Assembly (NCBI GenBank): GCA_038501625.1
Contig: JAZAYU010000019.1
Span: 2,998,501 to 3,062,500, forward strand
DNA length: 64,000 nt
Source: Corbicula japonica
Taxonomy: Eukaryota > Mollusca > Bivalvia > Venerida > Cyrenidae
Direction of reading: 5' to 3'
Below, one piece after another: positions 1-13,130 of this stretch. The stretch's first letter is position 1. Every line of letters begins with the position of its first letter. The position numbers and the translations under genes are program-made. The notes under the pieces were generated by a model. The model worked only from the letters and a program-made list of their open reading frames with translations. It did no database searches and had not been told where the DNA came from.

Positions 1-3000
1 CTGCAACACCTGTTAACTCTACCTACGAGACACTGCCATTATAGCCTACTTACACTGCAACACCTGTTAACCTGCTAGACATTGCCATTACAGCCTAATT
101 ACACTGCAACACATGTTAACTCTACCTGCAAGACACTGCCATTACAGCCTAATTACACTGCAACAACTGTTAACTCTACCTGCAAGACACTGCCATTACA
201 GCCCAATTACACTGTAACACCTGTTAACTCTACCTACAAGACTCTGCCATTACAGCCTCATAACACTGCAACACCTGTTAACTCTTCCTGTGAGACATTG
301 CCATTACAGCCAAATTACACTGCAACACCTGTTAACTTTACCTGTGAAACACTGCCATTACAGCCCAATAACACTGCAACAATTGTTCACTCTTCTGTGA
401 GACATTACCATTACAGCCCAATTACACTGCAACACCTGTTAACTCTACCTGAGAGACACTGCCATTACAGCCTTATTACACTGCAACACCTATTAACTCT
501 ACCTGTGAGACACTGCCATTACAGCCCAATTACACTGCAACACCTGTTAATTCTTCCTGTGAGACACTGCCATTACTGCCTAATTACACTGATACACCTG
601 TTAACTCTTCCTGTGAGACATTGCCATTGCAGCCCAATTACACTGCAACACCTGTTAACTCTTCCTGTGAGACATTGCCATTACAGCCCAATTACATTGC
701 AACACCTGTTAACTCTACCTGTGAGACACTGCCAATACAGCCTAATTACACTGCAACACCTGTTAACTCTACCGGCGAGACACTGCCATTATAGCCTAAT
801 TAAACTGCAACACCTGTTAATTCTACCTGCCAAACATTGCCATTACAGCCAAATTACACTGACATACCTGAAAACTCTTCCTGTGAGACACTTCCATTAC
901 AGCCCAATTAAACTGACATACCTGAAAACTCTTCCTGTGAGACACTTCCATTACAGCCCAATTACACTGACATACCTGAAAACTCTTCCTGTGAGACACT
1001 TCCATTACAGCCTAATTACACTGCAACACCTGTTAACTCTTCCTGTGAGACACTTCCATTACAGCCTAATTACACTGCAACACCTGTTAACTCTTCCTGT
1101 GAGACACTGCCATTACAGTCCAGTTACACTGACATACCTGAAAACTCTTCCTGTGAGACACTTCCATTACAGCCCAATTACACTGACATACCTGAAAACT
1201 CTTCCTGTGAGACACTTCCATTACAGCCTAATTACACTGCAACACCTGTTAACTCTTCCTGTGAGACACTGCCATTACAGTCCAGTTACACTGACATACC
1301 TGAAAACTCTTCCTGTGAGAGACTTCCATTACAGCTTAATTACACTGACATACCTGAAAACTCTTCCTGTGAGACACTTCCATTACAGCCCAATTACACT
1401 GACATACCTGAAAACTCTTCCTGTGAGACACTTCCATTACAGCCTAACTACACTGCAACACCTGTTAACTCTTCCTCTGAGACACTGCCATTACAGTCCA
1501 GTTACACTGACATACCTGAAAACTCTTCCTGTGAGACACTTCCATTACAGCCTAATTACATTGAAACACCTGTTAACTCTTCCTGTGAGACATTGCTATT
1601 ACAGCCTCATTACACTGCAACACCTGTTAACTCTACCTACTAGACACTGCCATTACAGCCCAATTACACTGCAACTCCTTTTTACTATACCTGCTAGACA
1701 TTGCCATTACAGCCTCATTACACTACAACACCTGTTAACTTTACCTGCTAGACACTGCCATTACAGCCTAATTACACTGCAACACCTGTTAACTTTACCT
1801 ACTACACACTGCCATTACAGCCCAATTACACTGCGACACCTGTTAACTTTATCTGTGAGACACTGCCATTACAGCCCTATGCACTGCAACATATGTTAAC
1901 TTTACCTGTGAGACACTGCAATTACAGCCTAATTACACTGCAACACCTGTTAACTTTACCTGCAAGACACTGCCATTACAGCCAAATTACACTGCAACAC
2001 CTGTTAACTTTACCTGTGAAAAACTGCCATTACAGCCCAATTACACTGCAACAATTGTTCACTCTTTTGTGAGACATTGCCATTACAGCCCAATTACACT
2101 GCAACACCTGTTAACTATACCTGTGAGACACTGCCATTACTGCCTAATTACACTGCAACACCTGTTAACTCTTCCTGTGAGACATTGCCATTACAGCCCA
2201 AATACACTGCAACACCTGTTAACTCTTCCTGTGAGACATTTCCATTACAGCCCAATTACATTGCAACACCTGTTAACTCTACCGGCGAGACACTGCCATT
2301 ACTGCCTAATTACACTGCAACACCTGTTAACTCTTCCTGTGAGACATTGCCATTACAGCCCAATTACACTGCAACACCTGTTAACTCTTCCTGTGAGACA
2401 TTTCCATTACAGCCCAATTACATTGCAACACCTGTTAACTCTACCGGCGAGACACTGCCATTACAGCCTAATTACACTGCAACACCTGTTAACTCTACTG
2501 GCGAGACATTGCCATTATAGCCTAATTACACTGCAACACCTGTTAATTCTACCTGCCAAACATTGCCATTACAGCCCAATTACACTGACATACCTGAAAA
2601 CTCTTCCTGTGAGACACTTCCATTACAGCCCAATTACACTGACATACCTGAAAACTCTTCCTGTGAGACACTTCCATTACAGCCCAATTACACTGACATA
2701 CCTGAAAACTCTTCCTGTGAGACACTGTCATTACAGCCTAATTACACTGCAACACCTGTTAACTCTTCCTGTGAGACACTGCCATTACAGCCCAATTACA
2801 CTGACATACTTGAAAACTCTTCCTGTGAGACAATTCCATTACAGCCTAATTACATTGAAACACCTGTTAACTCTTCCTGTGAGACATTGCTATTACAGCC
2901 TCATTACACTGCAACACCTGTTAACTCTTCCTACTAGACACTGCCATTACAGCCCAATTACACTGAAACTCCTTTTTACTATACCTGCTAGACATTGCCA

Positions 3001-4930
3001 TTACAGCCTCATTACACTGCAACACCTGTTAACTTTACCTGCTAGACACTGCCATTACAGCCTAATTACACTGCGACACCTGTTAACTTTACCTACTACA
3101 CACTGCCATTACAGCCCAATTACACTGCAACACCTGTTAACTTAACCTGTGAGACAATGCCATTACAGCCTAATTACACTGCGACACCTGTTAACTTTAC
3201 CTGTGAGACACTGCCATTACTGCCCTATACACTGCAACATATGTTAACTTTACCTGTGAGACACTGCAATTACAGCCTAATTACACTGCAACACCTGTTA
3301 ACTTTACCTGTGAGACATTGCCATTACAGCCTCATAACACTGCAACACCTGTTAACTTTACCTGTGAGACACTGCCATTACAGCCCAATTACACTGCAAC
3401 ACATGTTAACATTACCTGTGAGACACTGCCATTACAGCAGAATTACACTGCAACACCTGTTAACTTTACCTGTGAGACACTGCCATTACAGCCCAATTAC
3501 ACTGCAACACCTGTTGTCTCTACATGCTAAACATTGCCATTACAGCCTAATTACACTGCAACACCTGTTAACTTTACCTGTGAGACACTGCTATTACAGC
3601 CCAATTACACTGCAACACCTGTTAACTTTACCTGCACAACACTGCAATTACAGCCCAATTACACTGCAACACATGTTTACTCTTCCTGCCAGAAATTGCC
3701 ATTACAGCCCAATTACACTGCAACACCTGTTAACTTTACCTGTGAGACACTGCCATTACAGCCTAATTACACTGCAACACCTGTTAACTTTACCTGCTAG
3801 ACACTGCTATTACAGCCCAATTACACATCAACACATGTTAACTCTTCCTGTGAGACACTTCCATTACAGCCTCATTACACTGCAACATCTGTTAACTCTA
3901 CCTGGGAGACACTGCCATTACAGCCTTATTACACTGCAACTTCTGCTAACTCTACCTGAGAGACACTGTCTTTACAGTCCAATTACACTGCAACACCTGT
4001 TAACTCTACCTGCGAGACACTGCCATTACAGCCTAATTACACTGCAACACCTGTTAACTCTACCTGCTAGACATTGCAATTACAGCCTCATGACACTGCG
4101 ACACCCGTTAAATCTTCCTGCGAGACATTGCCATTACACCCTGATTACACTGCAACACCTGTTAACTCTACCTACAAGACACTGCCATTACAGCCCAATT
4201 ACACTGCATCCCCTGTTAACTCTTCCTGCGAGACATTGCCATTACAGCCAAATTACACTGCAACACCTGTTAACTCTACCTGCAAGACACTGCCATTACA
4301 GCCCCATTACACTGCAACACCAGGTCCTGTAAATTCTACCTGAAAGACACTGCCAATACAGCCTAATTACATTGCTGCAACACCTGTTAACTCTACCTGC
4401 GAGACACTGCCATTAAAGCCTAATTACACTGCAACAACTGTTAACTCTACCTGTGAGACACTACCATTACAGCCTAATTACACTGCAACACTTGTTAACT
4501 CTACCTGCGAGACACTGCCATTACAGCTCAATTACATTGCAACACCTGTTAACTCTTCCTGTAAGACACTGCCATTTCAGCCCAATTACACTGCAACATC
4601 TGTTAACCCTACCTGCGAGCCATTGCCATTACAGCTCAATTACACTGTAACACCTGTTAACTCTTCCTGTGAGACATTGCCATTACAGCCCAATTACACT
4701 GCGACACCTGTTAACTCTTCCTGTGAGACACTGCCATTACAGCCCAATTACACGGCAACCCCTGTTAAATCTACCTGCTAGATATTGCCATTACAGCCCA
4801 ATTTCACTGTAACACCTGTTAACTCTACCTGTAGGACACTGCCATTACAGTCCAATTACACTGCAACACCTGTAAACTTTACCTGCGAGACACTGCCATT
4901 ACAGCCTAATTACACTGCAACACCTGATAA
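1..4930. repeat. 54-bp tandem minisatellite, about 90 copies
   Basis: The stretch is one continuous array of a 54-bp unit containing CTGCAACACCTGTTAACT and GAGACACTGCCATTACAG. Because 54 is divisible by 3, long frames stay open. One reads an 18-residue unit like CHYSPITLQHLLTLPVRH; another reads NYTATPVNSSCETLPLQP, rich in Thr/Pro and N-glycosylation sequons. Unit variants form blocks: a GACATACCTGAAAACTC variant clusters near 850-1550 and again near 2580-2830, and a TTGTTCACTCTT variant recurs at about 382 and 2053, so a higher-order period of about 1.67 kb (31 units) is present. Stops (TAG in CTGCTAGACA units, TAA in some) and frame-shifting indels near 1875 break both frames, and I see no splice-bounded exon. 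I read it as a satellite-type array, not a gene. It runs off the left edge. Confidence 0.93.
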
Positions 4931-6034
4931 AGGCATATTCTGATTCTAGGATCACGATTTAAAATTTTAACAAAGTCATGATGTATAAAATAAAAGGTCA
5001 GAAATCGTACAAGACAAAAAGATAAGTGTGCTGAACTTCTGGTCTAGGCAGGGAATGTTTAGTTTGTCAGAGGATATCATAACCCAACATTTACCTAGGT
5101 TAACTCTTACAAATCGTAATTTTCTCATTGTAAGCTATATGAACAGGAGGGCTATGAAAGTACTAAATTATTTACCGATCTATGTGCATAATTATACATG
5201 TACTTCCATGGTATGTTTTCAAAAACTACCAAACTTTGGTAAATGGCTCAGGGGGTTCGCGCTTAGTATGTTAAACAATTCAAATGTTTATCATATCCCA
5301 ATAAATTTAATAGATTATCAATTCAATTCTTATATTTTCACTCCTAAATGATCGAAGTTGTTATAAATAATTGAGAACAATTTGAATCACTGTAAAAACA
5401 GACATATGATGAAAAAAGCACTATTTCATAGGAATTCCTGGCAAAATGTGCATGCTTGTCAACATTACAAGTCAAACCAGTTTTCATTTGCATTGTCCAA
5501 TAGTGTGGAAGTGGATTTCATTGTAACCACACCAAAATGAAAACAATCTAAAGAAAAGACTTCCAATCACAGAAAAGTGCTATATATGAGTGTTCAATTT
5601 ACACTTGGGATTTATTTTCTATGATATTTTTGTAAACCTTTACAAGATTATGAAATATCCTTAACATACACTCACCCAATGTTCTAAGTGGTCAGTTTTT
5701 GTCCAAAATGTTTCACGAGAAAGACATTTAACTCTTTATTTGTGATAAGTTGCCAACAACTTAATTTGAGCTTTAATCTTTTAATATTTCGAGAGTGTAT
5801 TTATAATGAACTTGTTCATGTGCACTGTAAGACACCTACACGTATTGTTGATGTGATAATGAAAATTTGGTAATGTTAGGGCAAAGTAAATAAAGCTTTC
5901 ATGTTTGGATAATGCACAGAATATATGTTAATCCTTTAATTCACAGACAGTATTTGTAATACAAGGGTGAACTGTGTAGATCCAGATTTTATGGAAAAGA
6001 TATGAAGATGTAGACTGGTAGGATAAAGGGCTAA
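4931..6034. other. Unannotated AT-rich DNA
   Basis: No recognisable exon, repeat or RNA gene seen. The few open frames are short, low-complexity and lack splice context. Confidence 0.5.
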
Positions 6035-6222
6035 TACCGTCATTGTTCAAATATAAGCCGCACTTATGTATAAGCCGCACCGCCCCCGAAACCTGATGGA
6101 ACAGATCAAAATGGCTTATAATGTATTTATAAGCAGCCAAACCTGTGTATTAGCCACAACCCCAACTTTTTACTGCCGAATTCTGGGAAAAAAGTGCGGC
6201 TTATATTCAGACAATGACGGTA
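6035..6222. mobile_element. 188-bp TIR MITE, copy 1 (TACCGTCATTG ends)
   Basis: The ends are inverted: TACCGTCATTGTT at the left and AACAATGACGGTA in the related copy at the right. Next to them lies an inverted ATATAAGCCGCAC. A second copy with the same interior (AGCAGCCAAACCTGTGTATTA) sits at 43473-43657 in ALLC intron 4. It is non-coding. Superfamily not determined; no clear target duplication is visible. Confidence 0.8.
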
Positions 6223-7170
6223 TATCGAAATCATCATTTACAAAGTTACTACCTTTATTGTTTTATCCCGTGAGCCAGAGATTATGCAGGAATCATGGAA
6301 ATCAACTGTCTGTGTGTCAGTTCTGTGGATCTTGTACAGGGCATCCACACATGTACCATTTACACAGTCAAATATATACAAGCTGCCATCCCTAAAACAT
6401 AACATACACATTTTAATATTCAGAACACTGTGGAGTAGCCTGGAACCCCATTGTATTGATCTATTTAATAGCCAACATTAAACAGTAAAACAAAATAAAC
6501 CACATACCTTTTTATTTCTGCATTTCAACATCCTTTTATGTCTTTTTAATTCAATTATTTCTAAAGTTTCTTCAATATTAATTATTTTCAGCAACAACTA
6601 GTTGATAATACACAAGGGGGGTAAATCTTACTGAAATATGAGGTCATGCCATTATATCGATGCATTGTGGGAAACAGTTCCAAATATGAATGGCTGCCTT
6701 TTCTATACTGAATGAAACTGTGACATAGGTGTCATGTGACCTATCATTTTGATAATTTTCAGCTGCAGACATACTGGCATTTCATCATTGTCGATTAAAT
6801 GTGTTTTTATGCATGTGTATCAAAAACAGTTTGTGAAAATACTGGCATTTGTGGAGGCAACATTATTCAAAGGTACTTACTGCTGCTCTTAATTGATTTT
6901 CATACAAAACTTCAGTCAAATGCTAAGTGAAAGTAGGCGTGACCTAGTTAATAATGTAAACAATCAACAGGTGGCAGTGCAAGCAAAATATCGCGAGAGT
7001 AATAAATAGCGCGATACAATGGATAGATCGATACAATGGGGTTTGAGTATATATGAGAATTTATTATCTACCCATTATACAGAGTACAGCATGTATCCGC
7101 AAGATTGATACAATTTGTCATATTAATAATTCCGTATTTCAGTTTGTTCTCTGATCATGAGGTTTAACAG
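6223..7170. other. Unannotated DNA
   Basis: I see no exon or repeat that I recognise here. Confidence 0.45.
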
Positions 7171-7612
7171 AGTCCATCCAGCAGGTTGGAATTTATAGAG
7201 CAAATACGAAATACATGGTTCAACCTTCAAAGACAACTAGTCACCTTAAGGCTTGACCTTGAGCCAGCCAGGTTGGAACATGGGTTCTGCAAATAGTCTT
7301 GTTGGAATAAACAATTTTTTGACTGACAATTCATTCCAGGGGTTCAGAAGATATGAACCGGATACAAAATACATGGTTAAAATCTTCAAACACCACTGGC
7401 GACCTTGACCTTGAGCCAGCCATATTGGAACATGGGTTCTGCACGTGGTCTTGACAGGGAGAACATTTGACTTAAAGTTTCATGAAATTCCAATGTAGGG
7501 GTTGAAAAGTTATGAAAAGGACATGAAATGTGCATGCATGCATGGACGGAAGGACAAATGAAGAGACGAAGACCATTCCTATATCCCCCTCCCGTACGCG
7601 GCGGGAATAATA
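7171..7612 (+). mobile_element. Pearl/HINE-like tandem-core element, short copy
   Basis: Two to three diverged core units of about 145 bp share GACCTTGAGCCAGCCA and GGAACATGGGTTCTGCA. They are followed by a short ATGGACGGAAGGAC (ACGG-type) stretch and a GC-rich hairpin CCCGTACGCGGCGGG near 7592-7607. The order core repeats, then ACGG microsatellite, then 3' hairpin is the known layout of bivalve pearl-related non-autonomous elements. Assignment to a Helitron/Helentron-derived class is inference. Confidence 0.6.
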
Positions 7613-7689
7613 ATTAGCAGCTTAAGAGAAAGAGTCATTTACGAAAATAAATGTATAGCAATGCAAAGTTTTTATACTGGCAATACTGA

Positions 7690-8035
7690 ACAAGAGGGCC
7701 CATAGGACCCTTGGTTACTCAACTGTCAAAAACTGCTCAATGGTTGCAAGAGTTGTGTGCAAGTTTGGTAAAAATCAAGTAAAAAATAAAGCTGCTATTG
7801 TAAAGGCAAGGTCAAAATAGCTTACTTGGGCTCTTTTAAGGGCCAAAACTCTGGAACCCATTGTGGAATCTAGCAGGTTCAAGAAACGAACCGAGATCTT
7901 ATAGTAACTCAAGTATTGTACAAGTCTGATTGTACAATTCAAATCAACAAGAGCCAGTCGGAAACGACTGCAAGCTCGACTATTCGAAAAGTTAGAATTA
8001 TTAAGCACATTGTAACTGGGCTTCATTTAAACTGG
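7690..8035 (+). mobile_element. Two 5' ends of tandem-core elements, abutting
   Basis: At 7692 AACAAGAG is followed by the palindrome-like GGGCCCATAGGACCC. At about 7948 a second AACAAGAG is followed by the hairpin CAGTCGGAAACGACTG and then CTCGACTATTCGAA. The segment 7770-7905 resembles 12030-12150 (both contain AACTCTGGAACCCAT), so it is a truncated relative of the 12-kb array. Confidence 0.6.
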
Positions 8036-8237
8036 GGAGTGATTCAGGAGTTTATGACGCCTCCAACAAACACACATGAACAAAAGTTTCTTAATCCAAG
8101 TTAGGAAATCAATAAATTACACTTAATTTATTCTTGTAGATTTTTTGGGGTTTACACAACCCAGCCCATACACCCCTGATCCCACACCCATCAACCCACT
8201 ATCTTTGCCCACCTATAGTGGTGTGGCTTGGTGTAGT

Positions 8238-9153
8238 ACAGTATGGTATGCTGGTTGCTGGTGTTGTCATTGTTGGTGTTGTTGTAGGTGGTGGTAGTGT
8301 TGTTGCTGGTGGTGGTGGTGGTGGTGGTTGTTGGTGTTGTTGTTGATGTTGTTGGTGGTGGTGGTGTTGATGTTGTTGGTGGTGGTGTTGGTGTTGCTGG
8401 TGTTGTAATAGTATAGTAAAAGTATAGTAATAGTAATAGTAATAGTGTAGTGTAGTGTAGTGTAGTGTAGTGTAGTGTAGTGTAGTGTAGTGTAGTATAG
8501 TATAGTATAGTATAGTATAGTATAGTATAGTATAGTATAGTATAGTAATAGTATAGTATAGTGTAGTATAGTAGTAGTATAGTATAGTATAGTAATAGTA
8601 TAGTAATAGTATAGTAATAGTAAAGTAATGTATAGTATAGTATGATAGTATAGTATAGTATAGTATAGTAATAGTATAGTATAGTAGTAGTATATTATAG
8701 TATAGTAATAGTATAGTAATAGTATAGTAATAGTATAGTATAGTATAGTATAGTATAGTATAGTATAGTAATAGTAATAGTAATAGTATAGTAAAGTATA
8801 GTAATAGTAATAGTAATAGTATAGTAATAGTATGGTATGGTATGGTATGGTATGGTATGGTATGGTATGGTATGGTATGGTATGGTATGGTATGGTATGG
8901 TATGGTATGGTATGGTATGGTATGGTATAGTATAGTATAGTATAGTATAGTATAGTATAGTATAGTATAGTAATAGTAATAGTATAGTAAAAGTATAGTA
9001 AAAGTATAGTAATAGTATAGTAATAGTATAGTATAGTATAGTAATAATATAGTAATAGTATAGTAATAGTATGGTATGGTATGGTATGGTATGGTATGGT
9101 ATGGTATGGTATCGTATCGTATCGTATAGTATAGTATAGTATAGTATAGTATA
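8238..9153. repeat. Compound microsatellite: GGT/GTT then (TAGTA)n and (TGGTA)n
   Basis: 8238-8406 is a purine-rich GGT/GTT trinucleotide tract. 8407-9153 is a 5-bp repeat mixing TAGTA, TAGTAA and TGGTA blocks in alternating runs, with TCGTA variants near 9111-9125. The apparent Tyr/Thr/Leu/Ile-rich minus-strand frames are by-products of the simple repeat. Confidence 0.95.
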
Positions 9154-9242
9154 GTCTATGCCCCCACCCACCCCACAATTACTCAACACTTTCAACCAAA
9201 GTATGTTAAGTACATCTGTTTTAAACATTTTCTATAGCATTA

Positions 9243-10610
9243 TGAGGGTTGATCAAAAATAAACCGGATTATTTAAATAGCAAGTAGAATATTTCATCAG
9301 GATAAATAAAAATACATATAACACTTTGCGGAATCAATCCGCTACAGAATACAGAAAACAGTTTTCAAAAACATTTACAAACAATGGAAATAGAGAGATT
9401 TGCGTGAGCATATGTCTGGTGTCACGGCGCACGGTAAGACGACACTGGTGACGTCGTTGACGTTGCGCGTTATTACAGCGTCTCGACTGTGACCGGGTTT
9501 CTGGGTCATAGAACCATAGCCAGGTTTTGTCCGTCGTCCCCTTCTCGGCTCACTCTACGAAGGAAGGCTGTTGAATCCTGCACGCGACGGACCATCTCCG
9601 TGTCTTTTAAGAGACGCGGGACCCAGCGCGCGTGCACCTAGTGTTAGTAATCAGGTATCGTTAAACTTAAAAAAAATGCATTTCCGTTTTAGAAACATAT
9701 AAAAAATAATATTCAGATAAAAATAAGTATTCACGATTAGCTAAATTGTTAAAACATGTATTTTTCATTATGAAAATGCATATTTTGCAAGGTTTGGAAC
9801 GAAGATCGTCGATATCCTATGTTTCAATTATTCAAGACATCGTGTAATTGAAAAAAAAAGTGTTATTATAATAAAAAAATCTTATCGTTCAAATTTTCAA
9901 ATCTCGTGTAAGAAAAGTCTGCATGGTCCCGTAACTTACATCGAATTTTGCCATCAACGCCCTAACCGTTAAACGCATGTCGTTTTCCTACGCATTCGCC
10001 ATTAACGTCACTAACGTCGTTGTCTCGTTCTTCTTTCTCCCTCTTCCTTCTTTGTCGGTGATGCCTTCTCTAAAATATTTGTGCCAATCAAAAAACCTGT
10101 GTTCGGCTTAGTGCATGCTTCCCGTGCATAGCTGCACTTTTTTCAAAAGTTTTAGACGGAGTGTCGCCTTGCTGCTGGCAAAAATTATTTATTGCCCGTA
10201 TTTCAAGTTTTTCTGTTGACGCCATTTGTAACGCAATTTGCATTCAGCGTACGATATTAAAAATCCAATTGCTACCATATGCGTTTATACAATTACGTCA
10301 TATTTTGCGATAACGTCAAAAAATAACGGCACGATGTTTTCGTGGATTTTTACGTATAAAACATGATTGGAAACAACAATAAACAATTTTAAACTTCGGA
10401 CGTAACAGAAAAATGATGCGCTGCGCCGTGATGGCGTTACCATGGTTTCTTAATTCGTGATTATGAATAGAAGTATGTGTTTTTCAAATAAAAAGTTGGA
10501 TCAACTGTTTGCATATAAATTGGGATTTCTATTGGTGTAAAGATTTGATTGTTTGAAAGGAAACTTTTTATTTCAGAGCAAAAATCCGGTTTATTTTTGA
10601 TCAACCCTCG
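9243..10610 (-). mobile_element. Degenerate mariner transposon, complete ends
   Basis: Near-perfect terminal inverted repeats (GAGGGTTGATCAAAAATAAA at the left, its reverse complement at the right, about 27 bp) are flanked by TA at 9241-9242 and 10611-10612, the target duplication of Tc1/mariner elements. The interior encodes a broken mariner transposase on the minus strand (separate entry). Length is 1368 bp, close to a full mariner. Confidence 0.88.
9480..10225 (-). pseudogene. Mariner transposase pseudogene
   Basis: Read on the minus strand from an ATG at about 10225. The N-terminal region carries the helix-turn-helix style stretch with SRTQVF (near 10095-10110), followed by stop codons and frameshifts. 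Further on, ARWVPRLLKDTEMVRRVQ (about 9560-9640) and, in a shifted frame, DKTWLWFYDPETRSQS (about 9480-9530) match the mariner linker and the block holding the first catalytic Asp. The C-terminal catalytic part is not recognisable. At least three in-frame stops and two frameshifts show it is dead. The family call rests on motif recognition. Confidence 0.8.
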
Positions 10611-10639
10611 TACATATGAAAAACACTAACATTGAACCT

Positions 10640-12032
10640 TTAAGAATTATTTATAAGTCTTAATTCTAATTTCAAGTGAAAAGGGCAAAAATCAAATATA
10701 AAAAAGCAAGGATGAGTTATGGGTCTTTGAAAATAAACCTGATGTAAGATAAAATAAAGGTATACAAAGTTTTAAACCTTAATTTTTAAGTCTAAAAAGG
10801 GCAGTAATTTGAAAAAATTCAAAGAGTTATGGTTCTTGGCATACATAGTCAGGGTCATGATGATGAATAAGTTTCAAAGCTATAGTACAAGAAGTATGAA
10901 AGTAACTAGCTTGCACGCAAACTTTAACCTGAAATTCTAAGTCAAAAAAGGGGCATAATTTGATTAAAAATGAAAGAAAGAGTTATGGTTCTTGGCATAC
11001 ATAGTCAGGGTCATGATGGTAAACAAGTGTCTTAAGTTTCAAAGCTATAGTACAAGAACTATTTAAGTAACTACCTTGCACGCAAACTTTAACCTGAAAT
11101 TCTAAGTCGAAAAAGGGCCATTATTTGATTAAAAATGAAAGAAAGAGTTATGGTTCTTGGCACACATAGTCAGGGTCATGATGGTAAACAAGTGTCTTAA
11201 GTTTCAAAGCTATAGTACAAGAAGTATTTAAGTAACTACCTTGCACGCAAACTTTAACCTGAAATTCTCAGTCGAAAAAGGGCCATAATTTGTACAAGAA
11301 GAAAATTAGAGTTATGGTTCTTGGCAGACAAACTTGAATTATGATGATGAAGAAGTGTTGAAAGTTTCAAAGCTGTAGTATGAGTAGTATGGAAGTTATG
11401 GGTTTGTACAGTAGCTTGCACGCAAACTTTAACCTGAAATTCTAAGTCGAAAAAGGGGCATAATTTGATAAAAATGAAAGTTAGAGTTATGGTTCTTGGC
11501 ATACACACTTGGGATATGATGATTAACAAGTGTTGAAAGTTTCTAAGCTGTAGCATAAGTAGTATTGAAGTTATGGGTTTGTACAGTAGCTTGCACGCAA
11601 ACTTTAACCTGAAATTCTAAGTCGAAAAAGGGCCATAATTTGATCAAAATGAAAGTTAGAGTTATGGTTCTTGGCATACACACACGGGACATGATGATGA
11701 ACAAGTGTGCCAAGTTTTAAAGCTGTAGTACAGGTAGTATTGAAGTTATGAGTTTGTACAGTAGCTTGCACGCAAACTTTAACCTGAAATTTTAAGTCAA
11801 AAAAGGGCCATAATTTGATCAAAATGAAAGTTAGAGTTATGGTTCTTGGCAAACACACTCAGGACATGATGATGAACAAGTGTGCCAAGTTTAAAAGCTG
11901 TAGCTATAGTAGTTTTTAAGATATAGGTAGGTTGCACGTAAACTTTAACCAAAGCGGGACGGCGACGGTGACGCCGACGCCCAAGTGAGTACAATAGCTC
12001 GACATATTCTTCGAATAGTCGAGCTAAAAATG
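10640..12032 (+). mobile_element. Tandem-core repeat element, about 170-bp units
   Basis: About seven units begin TTGCACGCAAACTTTAACC (near 10911, 11078, 11240, 11411, 11590, 11766 and 11930) and share GAGTTATGGTTCTTGGCA. The right end has GACGGCGACGGTGACGCC, an ACGG-like GC stretch, then the inverted pair TAGCTCGAC...GTCGAGCTA around TTCTTCGAATAG. The same terminal hairpin occurs reversed at 33079, so this is a pearl/HINE-like family. Confidence 0.75.
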
Positions 12033-13012
12033 AAGATGCTATTGTATAGACAAGGTCTAAGTTGTTTATTTTGGCACTTTCAGGGGCCGTAACTCTGGAA
12101 CCCATAATGGAATATGGAAATTTCAAGAAAGGAACCAAGATATTATTGTACTAAAAATGAAGATCAGACCAAAATTAAGACCACTAGAGTGCACACTAGC
12201 TTTATTATAACTTGACCTAGTAAACTAAGTTTTCAAGGCCACATGACCCAGTTTCAAACTTGACCTAGATATCATTGAGATAAACATTCTGAGCAAGCTT
12301 GAAGAAGATCAGACCAAAATTAAGACTGCTAGAGTGCGGACATTCTTTTTCTATAATTTGTCCTAGTGACCTAGTTTTCAAGTTCACATGACCAAGTAGC
12401 GAGCATGAATGACTGAGATATATCATTGAGATAAACATTCTAACCAAGCTTGAAGAAGATCAGACCAACATTAAGACCGCTAGAGTGCGGAAAAGCTTTT
12501 TCTATAATTTGACCTTGTGACCTAGTTTTCAAGGTCACATGACCCAGGTTCAAGTTTGACCTAGATATCATTAAGATAAACATTTTGACCAAGTTTGAAG
12601 AAGATAAGACCAAAAATAAGACCGCTAGAGTATGGACAAGCTTTATCTATAATTTGACTTAGTGACCTATTTTTAAGGGTCACATGACACAGTAACAAAC
12701 TTGACCTAGATATCATTGAGATAAACATACTGACCAAGTTTAAAGAAGATCACACTGAAATTAAGACTGCAAGAGTGCGGACAAGCTTTTTCTACATTTT
12801 GACCTAGTGACCTTCTTTTAAGGGTCACATGACCCAGTTAAGAATTTGACCTGGATAGCGTTGAGATAAACATTCTGACCAAGTTTGAAGAAGATCGGAT
12901 AAAAATTAAGACCACTAGAGTGCAGACAACTATTGTGAATGGACGACAGACAATGGATGCAAGATGAAAGGCGATCACAAAAGCTCACCCTGTCACTGTG
13001 ACAGATGGGCTA
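12033..13012 (+). mobile_element. Tandem-core repeat element, about 147-bp units
   Basis: Five to six units share GACCTAGTTTTCAAGGTCAC, ATTGAGATAAACATTCTGA and GACCGCTAGAGTGCGGAC. The right end is the hairpin AGCTCACCCTGTCAC / GTGACAGATGGGCT at about 12981-13011. The core is clearly related to the array at 20230-21120, which lies in a different element with a different terminus. Confidence 0.75.
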
Positions 13013-13130
13013 AAAACAGATATTTGCGACTAAGCCCACAGTCTTAAGGCTGCAAATGTGTGACATCACCAAGAACTATTTATGGGAAGTGTTTTCTCTC
13101 AAAACCTTTAACTAAGGTACTTATATTATA

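Noticed and set aside
82..1899. A 605-codon open frame (and smaller ones to 4650) as a real repetitive protein gene
   Set aside because: It exists only because the 54-bp unit is a multiple of three; parallel frames are equally open, and stops and indels break both. No splice or start context.
1..4930. CRISPR array
   Set aside because: Regular 54-bp units without unique spacers in a eukaryotic genome; an ordinary minisatellite.
8267..9228. Long minus-strand Tyr/Thr/His-rich frames
   Set aside because: They are translations of a pentanucleotide and trinucleotide microsatellite.
11254..12138. Several minus-strand frames of 80-110 codons
   Set aside because: They repeat the same translated phrase because they lie in a tandem-core element; no family match.
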